DNA of 64,000 bases from Eubacteriales bacterium (GCA_030532065.1 JAUNLW010000001.1:90646-154645); one strand, 5' to 3'. Shown: positions 36,031 to 45,141, counted from the stretch's first letter. Notes: a model not told the origin generated them from the sequence alone. Translations and numbers: made by a program.

Positions 36031-37080
36031 ATGGATCAATCTAGTACTATCTTAGACGTGCAGCATGCCTCGAAGCTGTTCCCCTTAAAGCTCGGTCAAT
36101 ATACCCGGGCAGTAAACGATGTTACCTTCAAAGTAAATCGCGGTGAGGTGTTCGGCATAGTAGGTGAATCCGGTTGCGGTAAAACCTCTACCGGCCGCTG
36201 CATTATTGGTTTGCATGAGCTCAGCGGTGGCGACATCTTCTACGATGACAAGCGCATCAATACTGGTGCCATGCTTAAGAAGAAGGAGATCAAGCGACTG
36301 CGCCGTGAAGGCCATACGGACGAAGCTCGCCGCCTCGCTGAAGAACTCAAAATCGCTCAGCGTGAAGTAAAAGAGAATCGCAAGGCTGGTGTCTTAAATG
36401 ACATCCAGATGATCTTCCAGGATCCAGTCTCTTCACTTGACCCGCGTATGACCGTGCGTGAGATCATTGCCGAAGGCCTGATCATCCAAGGCGTAAAAGA
36501 CAAGAAGTACATCGACAAGCAAGTTTATGACGCTTTAGAGTACGTGCGTCTGGTAAAAGACCACGCTAACCGTTATCCACACGAATTCTCCGGTGGTCAA
36601 CGTCAGCGTATCGGTATCGCCCGCGCCTTAGTCATGAAGGCTAAAGTCCTGATAGCCGACGAGCCGGTATCTGCTTTGGACGTATCCATTCAAGCGCAGG
36701 TAATCAACCTTTTAGACCAGCTACGAGAAGAGCAGGGCATGACCATTTTATTCATCGCCCACGACCTCTCCGTCGTAAAATACTTCTCTGACCGCATTGC
36801 TGTTATGTACTTTGGTAACATGGTGGAATTGGCGAGCTCCGACGACCTGTTCGCTCATCCTTTCCACCCTTATACCCAGTCGCTCTTGTCCTCTATTCCG
36901 GTACCTGATCCGCGTTCAGAGCGCAAGCGTAAGCGTATTCCTTACGTGCCAGAGTTGGTGCATGACTACAGCGTAGACAAGCCCACTCTCCACGAAATTC
37001 GCCCCAACCACTGGGTCCGCTGCAATGAAGCAGAGTTACAGCGCTACCGCGCGCAAGCAGAAGATCTGCTTGTCCGCTAA
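36031..37080 (+). CDS. oppF: Peptide ABC transporter ATPase (OppF-type)
   Basis: 349 residues with Walker A GESGCGKTS, Q-loop IFQDPVSSLDP, signature FSGGQRQRIGIARAL and Walker B LIADEPVSALD with catalytic Glu. Between Walker A and the Q-loop there is a roughly 40-residue charged insertion (LKKKEIKRLRREGHTDEA region) not seen in standard OppF. The C-terminal extension lacks the cysteine-rich motif common to Opp ATPases. The start codon follows the oppD stop directly. It pairs with OppD to drive peptide import. Confidence 0.92.
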   Translation: MDQSSTILDVQHASKLFPLKLGQYTRAVNDVTFKVNRGEVFGIVGESGCGKTSTGRCIIGLHELSGGDIFYDDKRINTGAMLKKKEIKRLRREGHTDEARRLAEELKIAQREVKENRKAGVLNDIQMIFQDPVSSLDPRMTVREIIAEGLIIQGVKDKKYIDKQVYDALEYVRLVKDHANRYPHEFSGGQRQRIGIARALVMKAKVLIADEPVSALDVSIQAQVINLLDQLREEQGMTILFIAHDLSVVKYFSDRIAVMYFGNMVELASSDDLFAHPFHPYTQSLLSSIPVPDPRSERKRKRIPYVPELVHDYSVDKPTLHEIRPNHWVRCNEAELQRYRAQAEDLLVR

Positions 37081-37107
37081 GCGAAGACAAATTAGGAATT
37101 AGATAAT

Positions 37108-37659
37108 ATGCGTCATAAGCGTTCAGCTGAGACTAATATTGATTTTGACAATGAAGCCGGCGACAAAAAGTCGCCGGCCATTTCCTCTGATGGAGGAGCC
37201 TACAAAAACAACAGGGGAGTGTGGGTGCAGATCTTTGACCCCAAACTCTACCTAAAAGCTTTTGTTTCCGCGATCTTCCTGTTCTTGTTAGGCCTCGGCA
37301 TCCAACAATTTGTTGCGGCGCGTATGGGCGGAGGTATTCAAAAGCCGCTTTATGAGCGCCTATCTAACGCTGCGCTCTTGCCAGCCGTTTGGTATCTGGC
37401 AGGTGGCATCTTTTCCTGGGCCAACAGCTTTGGTTTCTTTGATGTCCTGGGGCTGGGCTTCAAACAGAAGCGCTGGACCATCACCGGTAACTTCCGCGAT
37501 GAAGACGGTAACCCCAGAGAAGCGGGACTGCACGAATATCGCTTGAACCGCTACGACGCAGGTACAGCCTACACCAAGCGTCACCGCCTGATAGTAGGCC
37601 TCGTATTCCTCATCCTTAGCTTTATCTTTGCCATGATATCCCTGCAGGCAGAAGCTTAA
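37108..37659 (+). CDS. Small membrane protein, DUF3899-like, last gene of the opp operon
   Basis: 183 residues: a hydrophilic ~45-residue N-terminus, then about three or four hydrophobic segments (LYLKAFVSAIFLFLLGLGI, NAALLPAVWYLAGGIF, LIVGLVFLILSFIFAMI). The SWANSFGFFDVLGLGFKQ stretch resembles DUF3899 proteins, of unknown function. It starts 27 bases after oppF with no promoter between, and is followed by a terminator, so it belongs to the opp transcript. A role as an accessory subunit of the enlarged transporter is plausible but unproven. Confidence 0.6.
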   Translation: MRHKRSAETNIDFDNEAGDKKSPAISSDGGAYKNNRGVWVQIFDPKLYLKAFVSAIFLFLLGLGIQQFVAARMGGGIQKPLYERLSNAALLPAVWYLAGGIFSWANSFGFFDVLGLGFKQKRWTITGNFRDEDGNPREAGLHEYRLNRYDAGTAYTKRHRLIVGLVFLILSFIFAMISLQAEA

Positions 37660-37697
37660 AACCCCGGCAACATCACTCTACCGGGGTTATCTTCTTA
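37660..37697 (+). terminator. Terminator of the opp operon
   Basis: Perfect stem AACCCCGG / CCGGGGTT followed by ATCTTCTTATT. Confidence 0.75.
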
Positions 37698-37760
37698 TTG
37701 ATTCACCTCAAACATTAGTTGGAAAAACCTTATTATTTCTCTGTAGGTTTTATTTAGTAA

Positions 37761-37793
37761 AAATAAAAGCCCCGAAACTTCTGTTTCAGGGCT
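37761..37793 (-). terminator. Terminator of tRNA-Ser
   Basis: On the minus strand AGCCCTGAAAC pairs with GTTTCGGGGCT (one wobble), followed by TTTATTTTT. Confidence 0.8.
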
Positions 37794-37796
37794 ACT

Positions 37797-37888
37797 TGGC
37801 GGAGAGCAAGAGATTCGAACTCTCGAAACGCTATTAACGTTTACACGATTTCCAATCGTGCGCCTTCAGCCAACTCGGCCAACTCTCC
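37797..37888 (-). tRNA. tRNA-Ser (anticodon GGA)
   Basis: Class II tRNA with encoded CCA, acceptor GGAGAGT pairing with the 3' ACTCTCC-type end, long variable arm and anticodon loop TTGGAAA giving GGA, reading UCC and UCU. It has its own promoter and terminator, so it is an independent unit. Confidence 0.92.
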
Positions 37889-37912
37889 ATGCTTCGTTCG
37901 CAAAGCTAACCT

Positions 37913-37941
37913 ATTGTAATTAAGATTTTGCTTGCTGTCAA
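37913..37941 (-). promoter_or_regulatory. Promoter of tRNA-Ser
   Basis: On the minus strand, a perfect TTGACA (37936-37941) and TACAAT (37913-37918) are separated by 17 bases, 25 bases before the tRNA. Confidence 0.85.
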
Positions 37942-38110
37942 ATATATTTTTTTAATGGATGGAGGCGTAGATTACAAGACAGCAACTAATGGGTGGCTTA
38001 ATAGTCTGACACGATCCTCCAGATTCGATTTTTCAGATTTTACGTAAAAAGGTCCCATGACAGGCATAGGACCTTAATCGATTGGTGGTTATTAGGATTA
38101 TGGAGATGAA

Positions 38111-38539
38111 TTAACCTAACACCTTGTGTTTGGCGGCAGTAAACTCGTCTTCGGTAAGGAATCCTTGCTCATAAAGCTTGGTTATGGATTCCAGGAACTT
38201 GATCAGATAGTTAGCCTGCTCGGCATGATCTATGTTTGTGTAATCAACTCCCTGCTTGACCCTGGGGCAAACAAATTCGCCTAAGCTGCCTTCGTTTTGC
38301 GATTTGTAGATCTGGCGACAGCAGCCGTCGGGCAGATCAAACTCGGAGCTTTCAGGGGGAGCAATAAGTTCCTCTTTCGTGACGCTCAAAAATTTGGCTA
38401 TAGGCGCTAGCTGAGCCTTAGGAATTTTGGCGGCAGGTCTTTCCCACTGCGAGACGGCGGCAGGTGTGACTCTTAGCGCCTGCGCTAATTCTCTCTGTGT
38501 AAAGCCTTTGGCTTTACGTATGCTCTTGAGGTTACTCAT
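38111..38539 (-). CDS. XRE-type HTH regulator with SHOCT C-terminal motif
   Basis: 142 residues. Residues ~5-58 form a Cro/C1-type helix-turn-helix (GFTQRELAQALRVTPAAVSQWE). The C-terminal 30 residues (YEQGFLTEDEFTAAKHKVLG) match the SHOCT motif, a short domain usually at the ends of membrane or toxin-like proteins and thought to mediate oligomerisation. Between them lies a linker with two Cys residues. It is monocistronic, with a strong promoter upstream and an AGGAGG-containing leader. The target genes are unknown. It lies between tRNA-Ser and leuS with no sign of being part of a mobile element. Confidence 0.85.
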   Translation of the reverse strand: MSNLKSIRKAKGFTQRELAQALRVTPAAVSQWERPAAKIPKAQLAPIAKFLSVTKEELIAPPESSEFDLPDGCCRQIYKSQNEGSLGEFVCPRVKQGVDYTNIDHAEQANYLIKFLESITKLYEQGFLTEDEFTAAKHKVLG

Positions 38540-38595
38540 GTTGACCTCCTCCCCCTCACAAACACATATCTCTCGTCTAGGGTTTAACTAAGCAG

Positions 38596-38624
38596 ATTAT
38601 ACAAAAAAATCAGTAAAACTGCAA
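38596..38624 (-). promoter_or_regulatory. Promoter of the HTH-SHOCT gene
   Basis: Minus strand TTGCAG (38619-38624) and perfect TATAAT (38596-38601) with 17-base spacing. Confidence 0.75.
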
Positions 38625-38655
38625 AACATTCTGACGAAATACTGAGTAGGGCAAG

Positions 38656-41142
38656 CTACTTAATAACAATATTTACCAAACGACCTGGTACAGCAATTTC
38701 CTTTACTATTGTTTTTTCTCCTATCCAGTCAGGGAAGCCGGGGTGCGCTTTTACTGCTGCCAGGAGGCCTTCACGGTCGCTCTGGCTGGGAACCATAATG
38801 CGCTCTACGATTTTGCCGTTGATCTGAACAGCAATCTCTACTTCGTCTAAATGGAGGAGGTCAGGTCGGGCTTCCGGCCAGGCACAGCGGAAGATACTGC
38901 CTTGTCCGCCCATGGCTTCGTGGGCCTCTTCCGCGAAATGAGGCGCGAAAGGAGCAATGAGGAGCAGGAGCTTTTCTGTAGCGTAACGCACCAGCTCAGG
39001 CTGGGCTGTCTGGTCGGACTTATAGCTGTTGATCTCATTCAGGAGTTCCATGATGCGGGCGATGGAAGTATTGAACTGAAAGCGCTCGCTGTCACGGGTT
39101 ACTTGGTCAATAGAATAGTGAACTGTATGGAGCAGGCTCTTTTCCGCCGCAGTTTGCGGAAGAATTTTATCTTCATCCTCTATACGAGGGTAAGCGGCAA
39201 CTTCGTTAACCAGGCTCTCCAGGCGGCCGATAAAACGCACGATGGCTTTGATGCCACCATCAGACCAGGGACCACCTTCAGTGAAGGCAAAGCCAAAGGC
39301 CAGGTACAGGCGCAGGATATCACTGCCGTCTTTTTCTACGTAAGAATCAGGAGAAAGAGTGTTGCCTTTGGACTTGGACATCTTCTGGCCGTCCTGTCCC
39401 AGGAGCAGACCTTGGTGGATCAGGCGTTGGAAGGGCTCATCAAAGTCGAGCATACCCATATCACGCAAGGCTTTAGTGAAGAAACGTGAGTATAGTAGGT
39501 GCATTGCCGCATGCTCTGCTCCACCTACATAGACGTCCACCGGGCACATCTGGTTGACTATTTCGCGGTCAAAGGGCATTTGATCATTGTGGTTATCCAC
39601 ATAACGGAATTGATACCAAGATGAGTCTACAAAGGTATCCAGGGTATCAGGATCACGCAAGGCGGGACCACCACACTTGGGGCATTTGCACTCCATAAAT
39701 TCTTGGCTCTTCTTGAGTGGAGAATCACCATCAGGCTTAAATTCCACATTGTAAGGCAGTAGTACCGGCAAGTCCTCATAAGCTACCGGTTGCATACCGC
39801 ATTTATCACAGTAGATCATGGGAATAGGAGTACCCCAGTAACGTTGGCGGGATACCAACCAGTCGCGCAATCTATAGTTGACCTGTTCTTGAGCCAGACC
39901 CTTGGTGGCCAGGTCAGCCGTGATCTTTTTGCGGGCGTCCGCACTGGCTAGGCCATCGTAATTACCGCTGTTAAACAAAAGGCCATCGTCTGTGTATGGC
40001 AGGGTAGCTTCTTCACCAGATACAGGCTTGATCACTTCTTTGATTTTAAGACCAAACTTGCTGGCGAATTCAAAGTCGCGGGTATCGTGAGCGGGTACGG
40101 CCATAACCACACCTTCACCGTAGCTGGCAATAACATAATCGCCCACCCAAATGGGTACGCGCTCACCGGTAATGGGATGTATGGCATAGGAACCGGAGAA
40201 TACACCGGTTTTCTCGGCCACTGTGGACATGCGGTCGATTTCTGTTTTATGCTTGGTCTCTTCCTGATAGGCCTCAACTGTTGCCCTCTCACTGTCCGAA
40301 ATCAGATAGGTGCAGAGGTCAGCGTCTGGCGCAACCGTAAGATAGGTCACACCCAGGAGCGTGTCAGCTCGGGTGGTAAAAACATGGAGCTCCAAGTCTT
40401 CGCCGTGCTCATCTTTTACAATCTCGCCATCTTTCTCAGCCTTAAAAGTGATCTGAGAACCCTCTGAACGCCCGATCCAGTGTTCTTGGATCTTCTTGGT
40501 CGGCTCCGGCCAATCCAGATCCTTGAGCCCGTCTAATAGCTCATCGGCATAAGCTGTGATCTTCAGAAACCATTGGGTTAGATATTTCTTTTCAACTGAT
40601 GCGCCGCAGCGCTCGCAGCAGCCATCCGCCAGCACCTGCTCATTAGCCAATACGGTTTGGCAGGAGGGACACCAGTTGACCTGGGCTTTCTTACGGTAGG
40701 CCAGGCCTCTCTCGTAAAGCTTGAGGAAAAGCCATTGATTCCATTTATAGTATTCCGGATCACAGGTGGCCAGTGTATGTTCCCAGTTAAAGAGCGCGCC
40801 CATGGCAGATAATTGCTGGCGCATATAGCTAATATTCTGCTCGGTAGAATCCTTAGGATGGATGCCGGTCTTAATGGCGTAATTTTCTGCCGGCAGACCG
40901 AAAGCGTCAAAGCCCATGGGCTGGAAAATCTCGTAGCCCTGCATTTTTTTCATATGGGCATAGGAGTCAGCCAAAGCGTAGTTGTACCAGTGGCCTACGT
41001 GGAGTTTTGCGCCTGAGGGATAGGAAAACATTTCCAGAATGTAAAGTTTCTTATCAATACGTTCAGGATCAAAGTCGGCCAGATGTTCGTCTTGCCAGCG
41101 CTTTTGCCATTTGCGGTCGGTCGCTTGAGAATAATTGATCAT
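38656..41142 (-). CDS. leuS: Leucyl-tRNA synthetase
   Basis: 828-residue class I synthetase charging tRNA-Leu. It has the HIGH-type motif HVGH in SGAKLHVGHW near the N-terminus, zinc-type cysteine pairs (NWCPSCQ and CCERCG), a CP1 editing domain with TTRADTLLGVTYL, and KMSKSKGN near residue 580. Length and order are those of bacterial LeuRS. The start follows AGGAGGAAATGT. The 72-base gap to the upstream gene contains an ACCTGG/CCAGGT hairpin but is far too short for a T-box, so leucine control must come from elsewhere if it exists. Confidence 0.97.
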   Translation of the reverse strand: MINYSQATDRKWQKRWQDEHLADFDPERIDKKLYILEMFSYPSGAKLHVGHWYNYALADSYAHMKKMQGYEIFQPMGFDAFGLPAENYAIKTGIHPKDSTEQNISYMRQQLSAMGALFNWEHTLATCDPEYYKWNQWLFLKLYERGLAYRKKAQVNWCPSCQTVLANEQVLADGCCERCGASVEKKYLTQWFLKITAYADELLDGLKDLDWPEPTKKIQEHWIGRSEGSQITFKAEKDGEIVKDEHGEDLELHVFTTRADTLLGVTYLTVAPDADLCTYLISDSERATVEAYQEETKHKTEIDRMSTVAEKTGVFSGSYAIHPITGERVPIWVGDYVIASYGEGVVMAVPAHDTRDFEFASKFGLKIKEVIKPVSGEEATLPYTDDGLLFNSGNYDGLASADARKKITADLATKGLAQEQVNYRLRDWLVSRQRYWGTPIPMIYCDKCGMQPVAYEDLPVLLPYNVEFKPDGDSPLKKSQEFMECKCPKCGGPALRDPDTLDTFVDSSWYQFRYVDNHNDQMPFDREIVNQMCPVDVYVGGAEHAAMHLLYSRFFTKALRDMGMLDFDEPFQRLIHQGLLLGQDGQKMSKSKGNTLSPDSYVEKDGSDILRLYLAFGFAFTEGGPWSDGGIKAIVRFIGRLESLVNEVAAYPRIEDEDKILPQTAAEKSLLHTVHYSIDQVTRDSERFQFNTSIARIMELLNEINSYKSDQTAQPELVRYATEKLLLLIAPFAPHFAEEAHEAMGGQGSIFRCAWPEARPDLLHLDEVEIAVQINGKIVERIMVPSQSDREGLLAAVKAHPGFPDWIGEKTIVKEIAVPGRLVNIVIK

Positions 41143-41163
41143 ACATTTCCTCCTAAGAAGTAC

Positions 41164-41184
41164 ACCTGGAATTATCAGCCAGGT
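41164..41184 (-). promoter_or_regulatory. Hairpin between traX-like gene and leuS
   Basis: Perfect six-base stem ACCTGG / CCAGGT in the leuS leader, without a T run. It may shape mRNA stability or partial termination. Confidence 0.35.
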
Positions 41185-41214
41185 CTGATGAAAGATTTTT
41201 ATTAGTACAAAATG

Positions 41215-42066
41215 CTAGTATAGCAAATTGTGTGCCAGCCAAGCGAGTAGGAGTATGTGCAAGGGGTAGTAAAAATAGAAGAACCACTTGGCAACGGGGC
41301 CTGGCTTCTGATCCGGGCGGTTACTGGCTCTTTGCAGCGCGTAAATCAGTGGAACCGCGAGCACAGAGAAGCCCTGGCGCGGCGATATGCGAAAGACCGG
41401 CGTGAGAAAGCGGAAGTTCACCATTGCCAGATCAGAGATCACGATAAAGATTAGGTTTAAGTTGCCGAGGAGCATGAGGCTGTGGCCGTATTGCTCTTCC
41501 TCTGTTTGCTTAAGCGCAAGATGGAAGGCGAAGACGTTTAATACACCGTAGATGCCGTAATCAGTCTCAAAATAGGAGGCGCAGAAGAGTGCTAAAGCCA
41601 TGAAAAGCACGCCCAGGAGTTTTGCTAGCCAGGGGACCATGGCAAAGCCTTCGTTGAAACGAAATTGCCAGGGTTGTGCCTGAGGGTTATCCGCGCCTTC
41701 TTCCAAAGGCTGCATGCGTACAAGTTTGTCGTAGTTACCACGGGTAAACAGCTCGTAAGCCGTGATAAAGACCACGCCTAAAGTGAGCGTAAAAAGCACA
41801 TTAGGGACAGGTCTTTGCTGTACCAGAGACTTGGCGTAAGCTATTACCAGCTGAGAAATCCAGGCTGCGGCGAACAGCCGGAGGGCGTAGCGGAAAAAAT
41901 TCCGGGTTCGGCGGAAAGAAATGGCTGTCGAATAGGCAAAGAGCGGAAAGGCGATTCTGCCCAAAAGTCGCAAGATGATCGTTACATTCGCAGGCAAGGC
42001 AGGAGCGAAATAAACCCCGATATGGTCGATGGTCATGAAGAGTATGGCGAACAGTTTTATAGTCAT
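41215..42066 (-). CDS. TraX-like polytopic membrane protein
   Basis: 283 residues with about eight hydrophobic segments. It begins with the family hallmark KLFAILFMTIDHIGVYF and continues with LLGRIAFPLFAYS, characteristic of TraX (pilin acetylase of the F plasmid) and its chromosomal relatives. Most chromosomal TraX-like proteins have unknown acyl-transfer substrates, and there is no conjugation gene nearby. An in-frame ATG 33 bases upstream exists, but the internal ATG has a better GGAAAG ribosome site and puts the family motif close to the start. A short inverted repeat (ACTTGTTT/AAACAAGT) lies just upstream. Confidence 0.8.
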   Translation of the reverse strand: MTIKLFAILFMTIDHIGVYFAPALPANVTIILRLLGRIAFPLFAYSTAISFRRTRNFFRYALRLFAAAWISQLVIAYAKSLVQQRPVPNVLFTLTLGVVFITAYELFTRGNYDKLVRMQPLEEGADNPQAQPWQFRFNEGFAMVPWLAKLLGVLFMALALFCASYFETDYGIYGVLNVFAFHLALKQTEEEQYGHSLMLLGNLNLIFIVISDLAMVNFRFLTPVFRISPRQGFSVLAVPLIYALQRASNRPDQKPGPVAKWFFYFYYPLHILLLAWLAHNLLY

Positions 42067-42184
42067 GTGGTAGCTCTTTCCTAACTTGTTTTCAAACAAG
42101 TCCTATTGTATCATTGAGAAGATTAGTTACCAATGCTCGAGCTCTTACTGGAGCTTGCTTTTTATATACTTAAGGGGTAGTCCA

Positions 42185-43192
42185 ATGGGATTAGGGATGA
42201 ACATTGGGATTGATTTGGGAACCGCATCAATCCTTATTTACGTTCACGGAAAAGGCGTTGTTTTAAATGAGCCTTCTGTGGTCGCGGTTCACGCGAGGAC
42301 AGGTAAAGTCTTGGCCGTAGGAGAGAGCGCGGCCCTCATGATTGGCCGCACACCAGAACAAGTTCAAGCTATCCGCCCACTCAAAGACGGCGTTATTTCT
42401 GACTTCAAAGTAACGGAAGTCATGCTTAAGGCATTTATCAACCGGGTAAATACCGGCTTTTTGGCGCGCTATTTTAAGCCCACGATCGTTGTTTGTGTTC
42501 CCTCGGTTATTACATCCGTTGAGCAAAAGGCGGTAGAAGACGCCTGTAAGCATGCCGGAGCCAAGACTGTTTATCTGATCCGAGAACCCATCGCCGCGGC
42601 AATAGGAGCTGGCATTGATATTACTCAGGCCTCTGGCTCAATCATCTTAGATATCGGTGGTGGCACGACTGACATTGCGGTTATTTCTCTTTGCGAAGCC
42701 GTGGTAGACAGCTCTATCAAGGTGGGTGGCGATAAGTTTGACGAAGCAATTATCAAGTATATTCGCCGTAAGCATAATGTTTTGATCGGTGAGCCTACAG
42801 CCGAGGATCTCAAGATCAATATTGGCTGCGCTTATCCTCGTGATGAAGAGCTTAGCATGGAAGTGCGAGGCCGTAACCTGATTACGGGTATGCCTGCCAC
42901 TCTCAGTATTTCTTCCACAGAAATGCTGGAGGCTTTGGAAGAGCCGGTCAGCCAGATCTTTGAAGCCGTACACAGCGTGTTGGAGCGTACGCCACCTGAG
43001 TTGATGGCGGATATTTCCCAACGAGGTATCGTGATGACCGGTGGCGGAGCTCAGCTTTACGGCTTGGATCGTATGCTGGCTGCCAAAGTCGGTATTGAGG
43101 TCAATGTGGCGGAAGATCCGGTCTCCTGTGTGGCAATCGGTACCGGATTAGCCTTAAACATCATGGATGAGTTCAATGCTTTGGAAGGCTAA
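42185..43192 (+). CDS. MreB/Mbl rod-shape-determining actin homologue
   Basis: 335 residues, full length for MreB or Mbl. Actin-fold motifs: phosphate 1 GIDLGTASILIY, connect 1 EPIAAAIGAGID, phosphate 2 ILDIGGGTTDIAVIS, and the adenosine motif TGGGAQLYGLDRML. It polymerises under the membrane and directs lateral cell-wall synthesis. The N-terminus (MGLGMNIGIDLGT) and isolation from mreCD favour an Mbl- or MreBH-like paralogue over the mreBCD-operon copy. Start chosen by the AAGGGG ribosome site. It is followed at once by a promoter for rho. Confidence 0.93.
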   Translation: MGLGMNIGIDLGTASILIYVHGKGVVLNEPSVVAVHARTGKVLAVGESAALMIGRTPEQVQAIRPLKDGVISDFKVTEVMLKAFINRVNTGFLARYFKPTIVVCVPSVITSVEQKAVEDACKHAGAKTVYLIREPIAAAIGAGIDITQASGSIILDIGGGTTDIAVISLCEAVVDSSIKVGGDKFDEAIIKYIRRKHNVLIGEPTAEDLKINIGCAYPRDEELSMEVRGRNLITGMPATLSISSTEMLEALEEPVSQIFEAVHSVLERTPPELMADISQRGIVMTGGGAQLYGLDRMLAAKVGIEVNVAEDPVSCVAIGTGLALNIMDEFNALEG

Positions 43193-43211
43193 CTCACTTG
43201 ACGCGTGAGTT
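43191..43211. repeat. Inverted repeat overlapping the rho -35 element
   Basis: Perfect seven-base arms AACTCAC / GTGAGTT flank TTGACGC, so the -35 hexamer of the rho promoter lies in the loop. It begins within the mreB stop codon. Candidate operator or transcript-end hairpin. Confidence 0.55.
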
Positions 43212-43226
43212 AGTGCTGGTTATAAT
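43198..43226 (+). promoter_or_regulatory. Promoter of rho
   Basis: TTGACG and perfect TATAAT with 17-base spacing, giving a leader of about 118 bases before the rho start. Confidence 0.85.
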
Positions 43227-43350
43227 GCCTGTTGATTCATATTGTATTTTCTCATGTGTAAATGATTATTAATTACCGGTGGCTGCTCTTTACCGAGGCC
43301 TTGCCTTTCTGTCATGGGGAAACACTTTTATATTTTTTGAGGAGAATTTA

Positions 43351-45141
43351 ATGGCATCTAAGTTTGAAGGCAAAACCAAGGCTGATTTGGTTACGATTGC
43401 CCGCGTTTCAGGTTTGCTCAAGACCACTGTTTCACAGCGCATGAGCAAGGCGGAATTATTGGAGTTCCTGGAAGAAGCAGATCGAAATAATTCATTGGCG
43501 CTGGATGAGACGCTTCCCTCAAAGGGGAGGGTCAAGGTTAAAAAATTGCCCGACGCGGAAAAGGAGCGTGGTGCAGGCCGTTCGGCATTGCCGGAAAGTA
43601 AGGCTAGCCGTCAACTGGAGAAACTTGCTGAGTCAGCCAAGTACAACGAGATGGCCAAAGTGGGTCAGGTCCAAGTTGCGGAAAACTACGTAAAAGAATC
43701 TGAGGAAGATCGGACAGAGTCCACAGAGATACCAGAAGAGACCGGCGAAAAGACCCGAAGCATGCGGGGCAAAAAAATAGAGCGTAATCCTCGTGCCGGC
43801 AAGCGAGTGAAGAAACACGTGCCAGGCCAGTCCAAACATGCTCGAGCCAAGAACGAGAAGAATGCCTCGGAAGCTGAAGAAAATAATTTAAACGAAGACA
43901 GCGATATAGAAGTAGCCAATGCCGCGGAAGACAAGAAGCTTCAGTCCGGTATCCTGGAAATAATGCCTGACGGTTACGGTTTTATCCGTATCGAGAATTA
44001 TATTCAAGGCCCCAATGATCTTTATTTACCTCCTCAATATGTTAAACGTTTCAAATTGCGAACCGGAGATTATGTAACCGGACCCTGTCGCCAGCAGCGT
44101 GACCAAGACCGCTATCCGGCTCTTTACTATCTCAAAGAAGTCAACGGACGCAATCCGGATGAGATGGTTCATCGTCCCAGCTTTGATAGATTAACTCCCA
44201 TTTATCCTAACGAGCGCTTTGTGCTTGAGACCTCACGTCATGAGATCTCCGCTCGTATCATTGACCTGGTTTCTCCTATTGGTAAGGGCCAGAGAGGCAT
44301 GATCGTTTCACCACCTAAGGCTGGTAAAACTGTCTTGCTCAAGAAAATCGCCAATGCTATTACGGAAAATAATCCGGAAGTAAAATTACTTGTACTCTTG
44401 ATCGATGAGCGTCCGGAAGAAGTGACGGATATGCAGAGATCTATTCAGGGTGAGGTAATTTATTCCACTTTTGATAAAAGTCCGGACAATCATGTAAAGA
44501 TCACCGAGCTGGTCCTGGAGCGAGCAAAACGCCTGGTAGAGATGGGTGAAGACGTAGTTATTCTGCTGGACTCTATTACCAGAATGGGACGGGCCTATAA
44601 CCTAACCATCAATCCTACTGGCAGGACTTTATCCGGTGGCTTGGATCCCGGTGCGCTCTATGGTCCCAAACGCTTCTTCGGTGCTGCCAGAAACATTGAG
44701 CAGGGTGGTAGCTTGACTATTATCGCTACCGCGTTGGTTGATACGGGATCACGCATGGATGAGGTTATTTTTGAGGAATTTAAGGGCACCGGCAACATGG
44801 AAGTTTATCTCGACCGAAAACTGGCTGAGAAACGTATCTTCCCCGCTATCGACATGATCCGCTCCGGTACCAGACGAGAAGAACTGCTGCTTACCAAGGA
44901 CGAGTTGGACGCTATCTGGGGTATCCGCAAGGCCTTTGGCCATTTGGAGACCACTACCGTTACCGAGAGCCTGATTAGCCTAATGCTCAAAACACGCGAT
45001 AACGCACAGTTTGTAGCCAGCATCAACGTATCGCTCAACGACAAAAAGCTCTTTGAGGCCATGCGGGCTACGATGGGCGCGGCTTCTAAAAGCAATAGTT
45101 CTAGCGGTAACAGTAATGGAAGCGGCAACACTTTCAGATAG
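43351..45141 (+). CDS. rho: Transcription termination factor Rho with long charged N-terminal linker
   Basis: 596 residues against 420-430 for E. coli Rho. Residues 1-50 are the Rho-N helical domain ([15 protein letters not shown]). About 50-200 is a low-complexity, highly charged linker. From ~200 the cold-shock-like RNA-binding domain follows ([13 protein letters not shown]), then the hexameric ATPase with Walker A P321-[18 protein letters not shown], and the secondary RNA-binding GALYGPKRF region. The tail is Ser/Asn/Gly-rich. The ATG after GAGGAG is preferred over a longer frame. Rho binds nascent untranslated RNA and releases polymerase. Confidence 0.96.
   Translation: MASKFEGKTKADLVTIARVSGLLKTTVSQRMSKAELLEFLEEADRNNSLALDETLPSKGRVKVKKLPDAEKERGAGRSALPESKASRQLEKLAESAKYNEMAKVGQVQVAENYVKESEEDRTESTEIPEETGEKTRSMRGKKIERNPRAGKRVKKHVPGQSKHARAKNEKNASEAEENNLNEDSDIEVANAAEDKKLQSGILEIMPDGYGFIRIENYIQGPNDLYLPPQYVKRFKLRTGDYVTGPCRQQRDQDRYPALYYLKEVNGRNPDEMVHRPSFDRLTPIYPNERFVLETSRHEISARIIDLVSPIGKGQRGMIVSPPKAGKTVLLKKIANAITENNPEVKLLVLLIDERPEEVTDMQRSIQGEVIYSTFDKSPDNHVKITELVLERAKRLVEMGEDVVILLDSITRMGRAYNLTINPTGRTLSGGLDPGALYGPKRFFGAARNIEQGGSLTIIATALVDTGSRMDEVIFEEFKGTGNMEVYLDRKLAEKRIFPAIDMIRSGTRREELLLTKDELDAIWGIRKAFGHLETTTVTESLISLMLKTRDNAQFVASINVSLNDKKLFEAMRATMGAASKSNSSSGNSNGSGNTFR

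Noticed and set aside
41143..41214. T-box leader for leuS
   Set aside because: The gap is 72 bases and has no T-box sequence; only a short hairpin is present.
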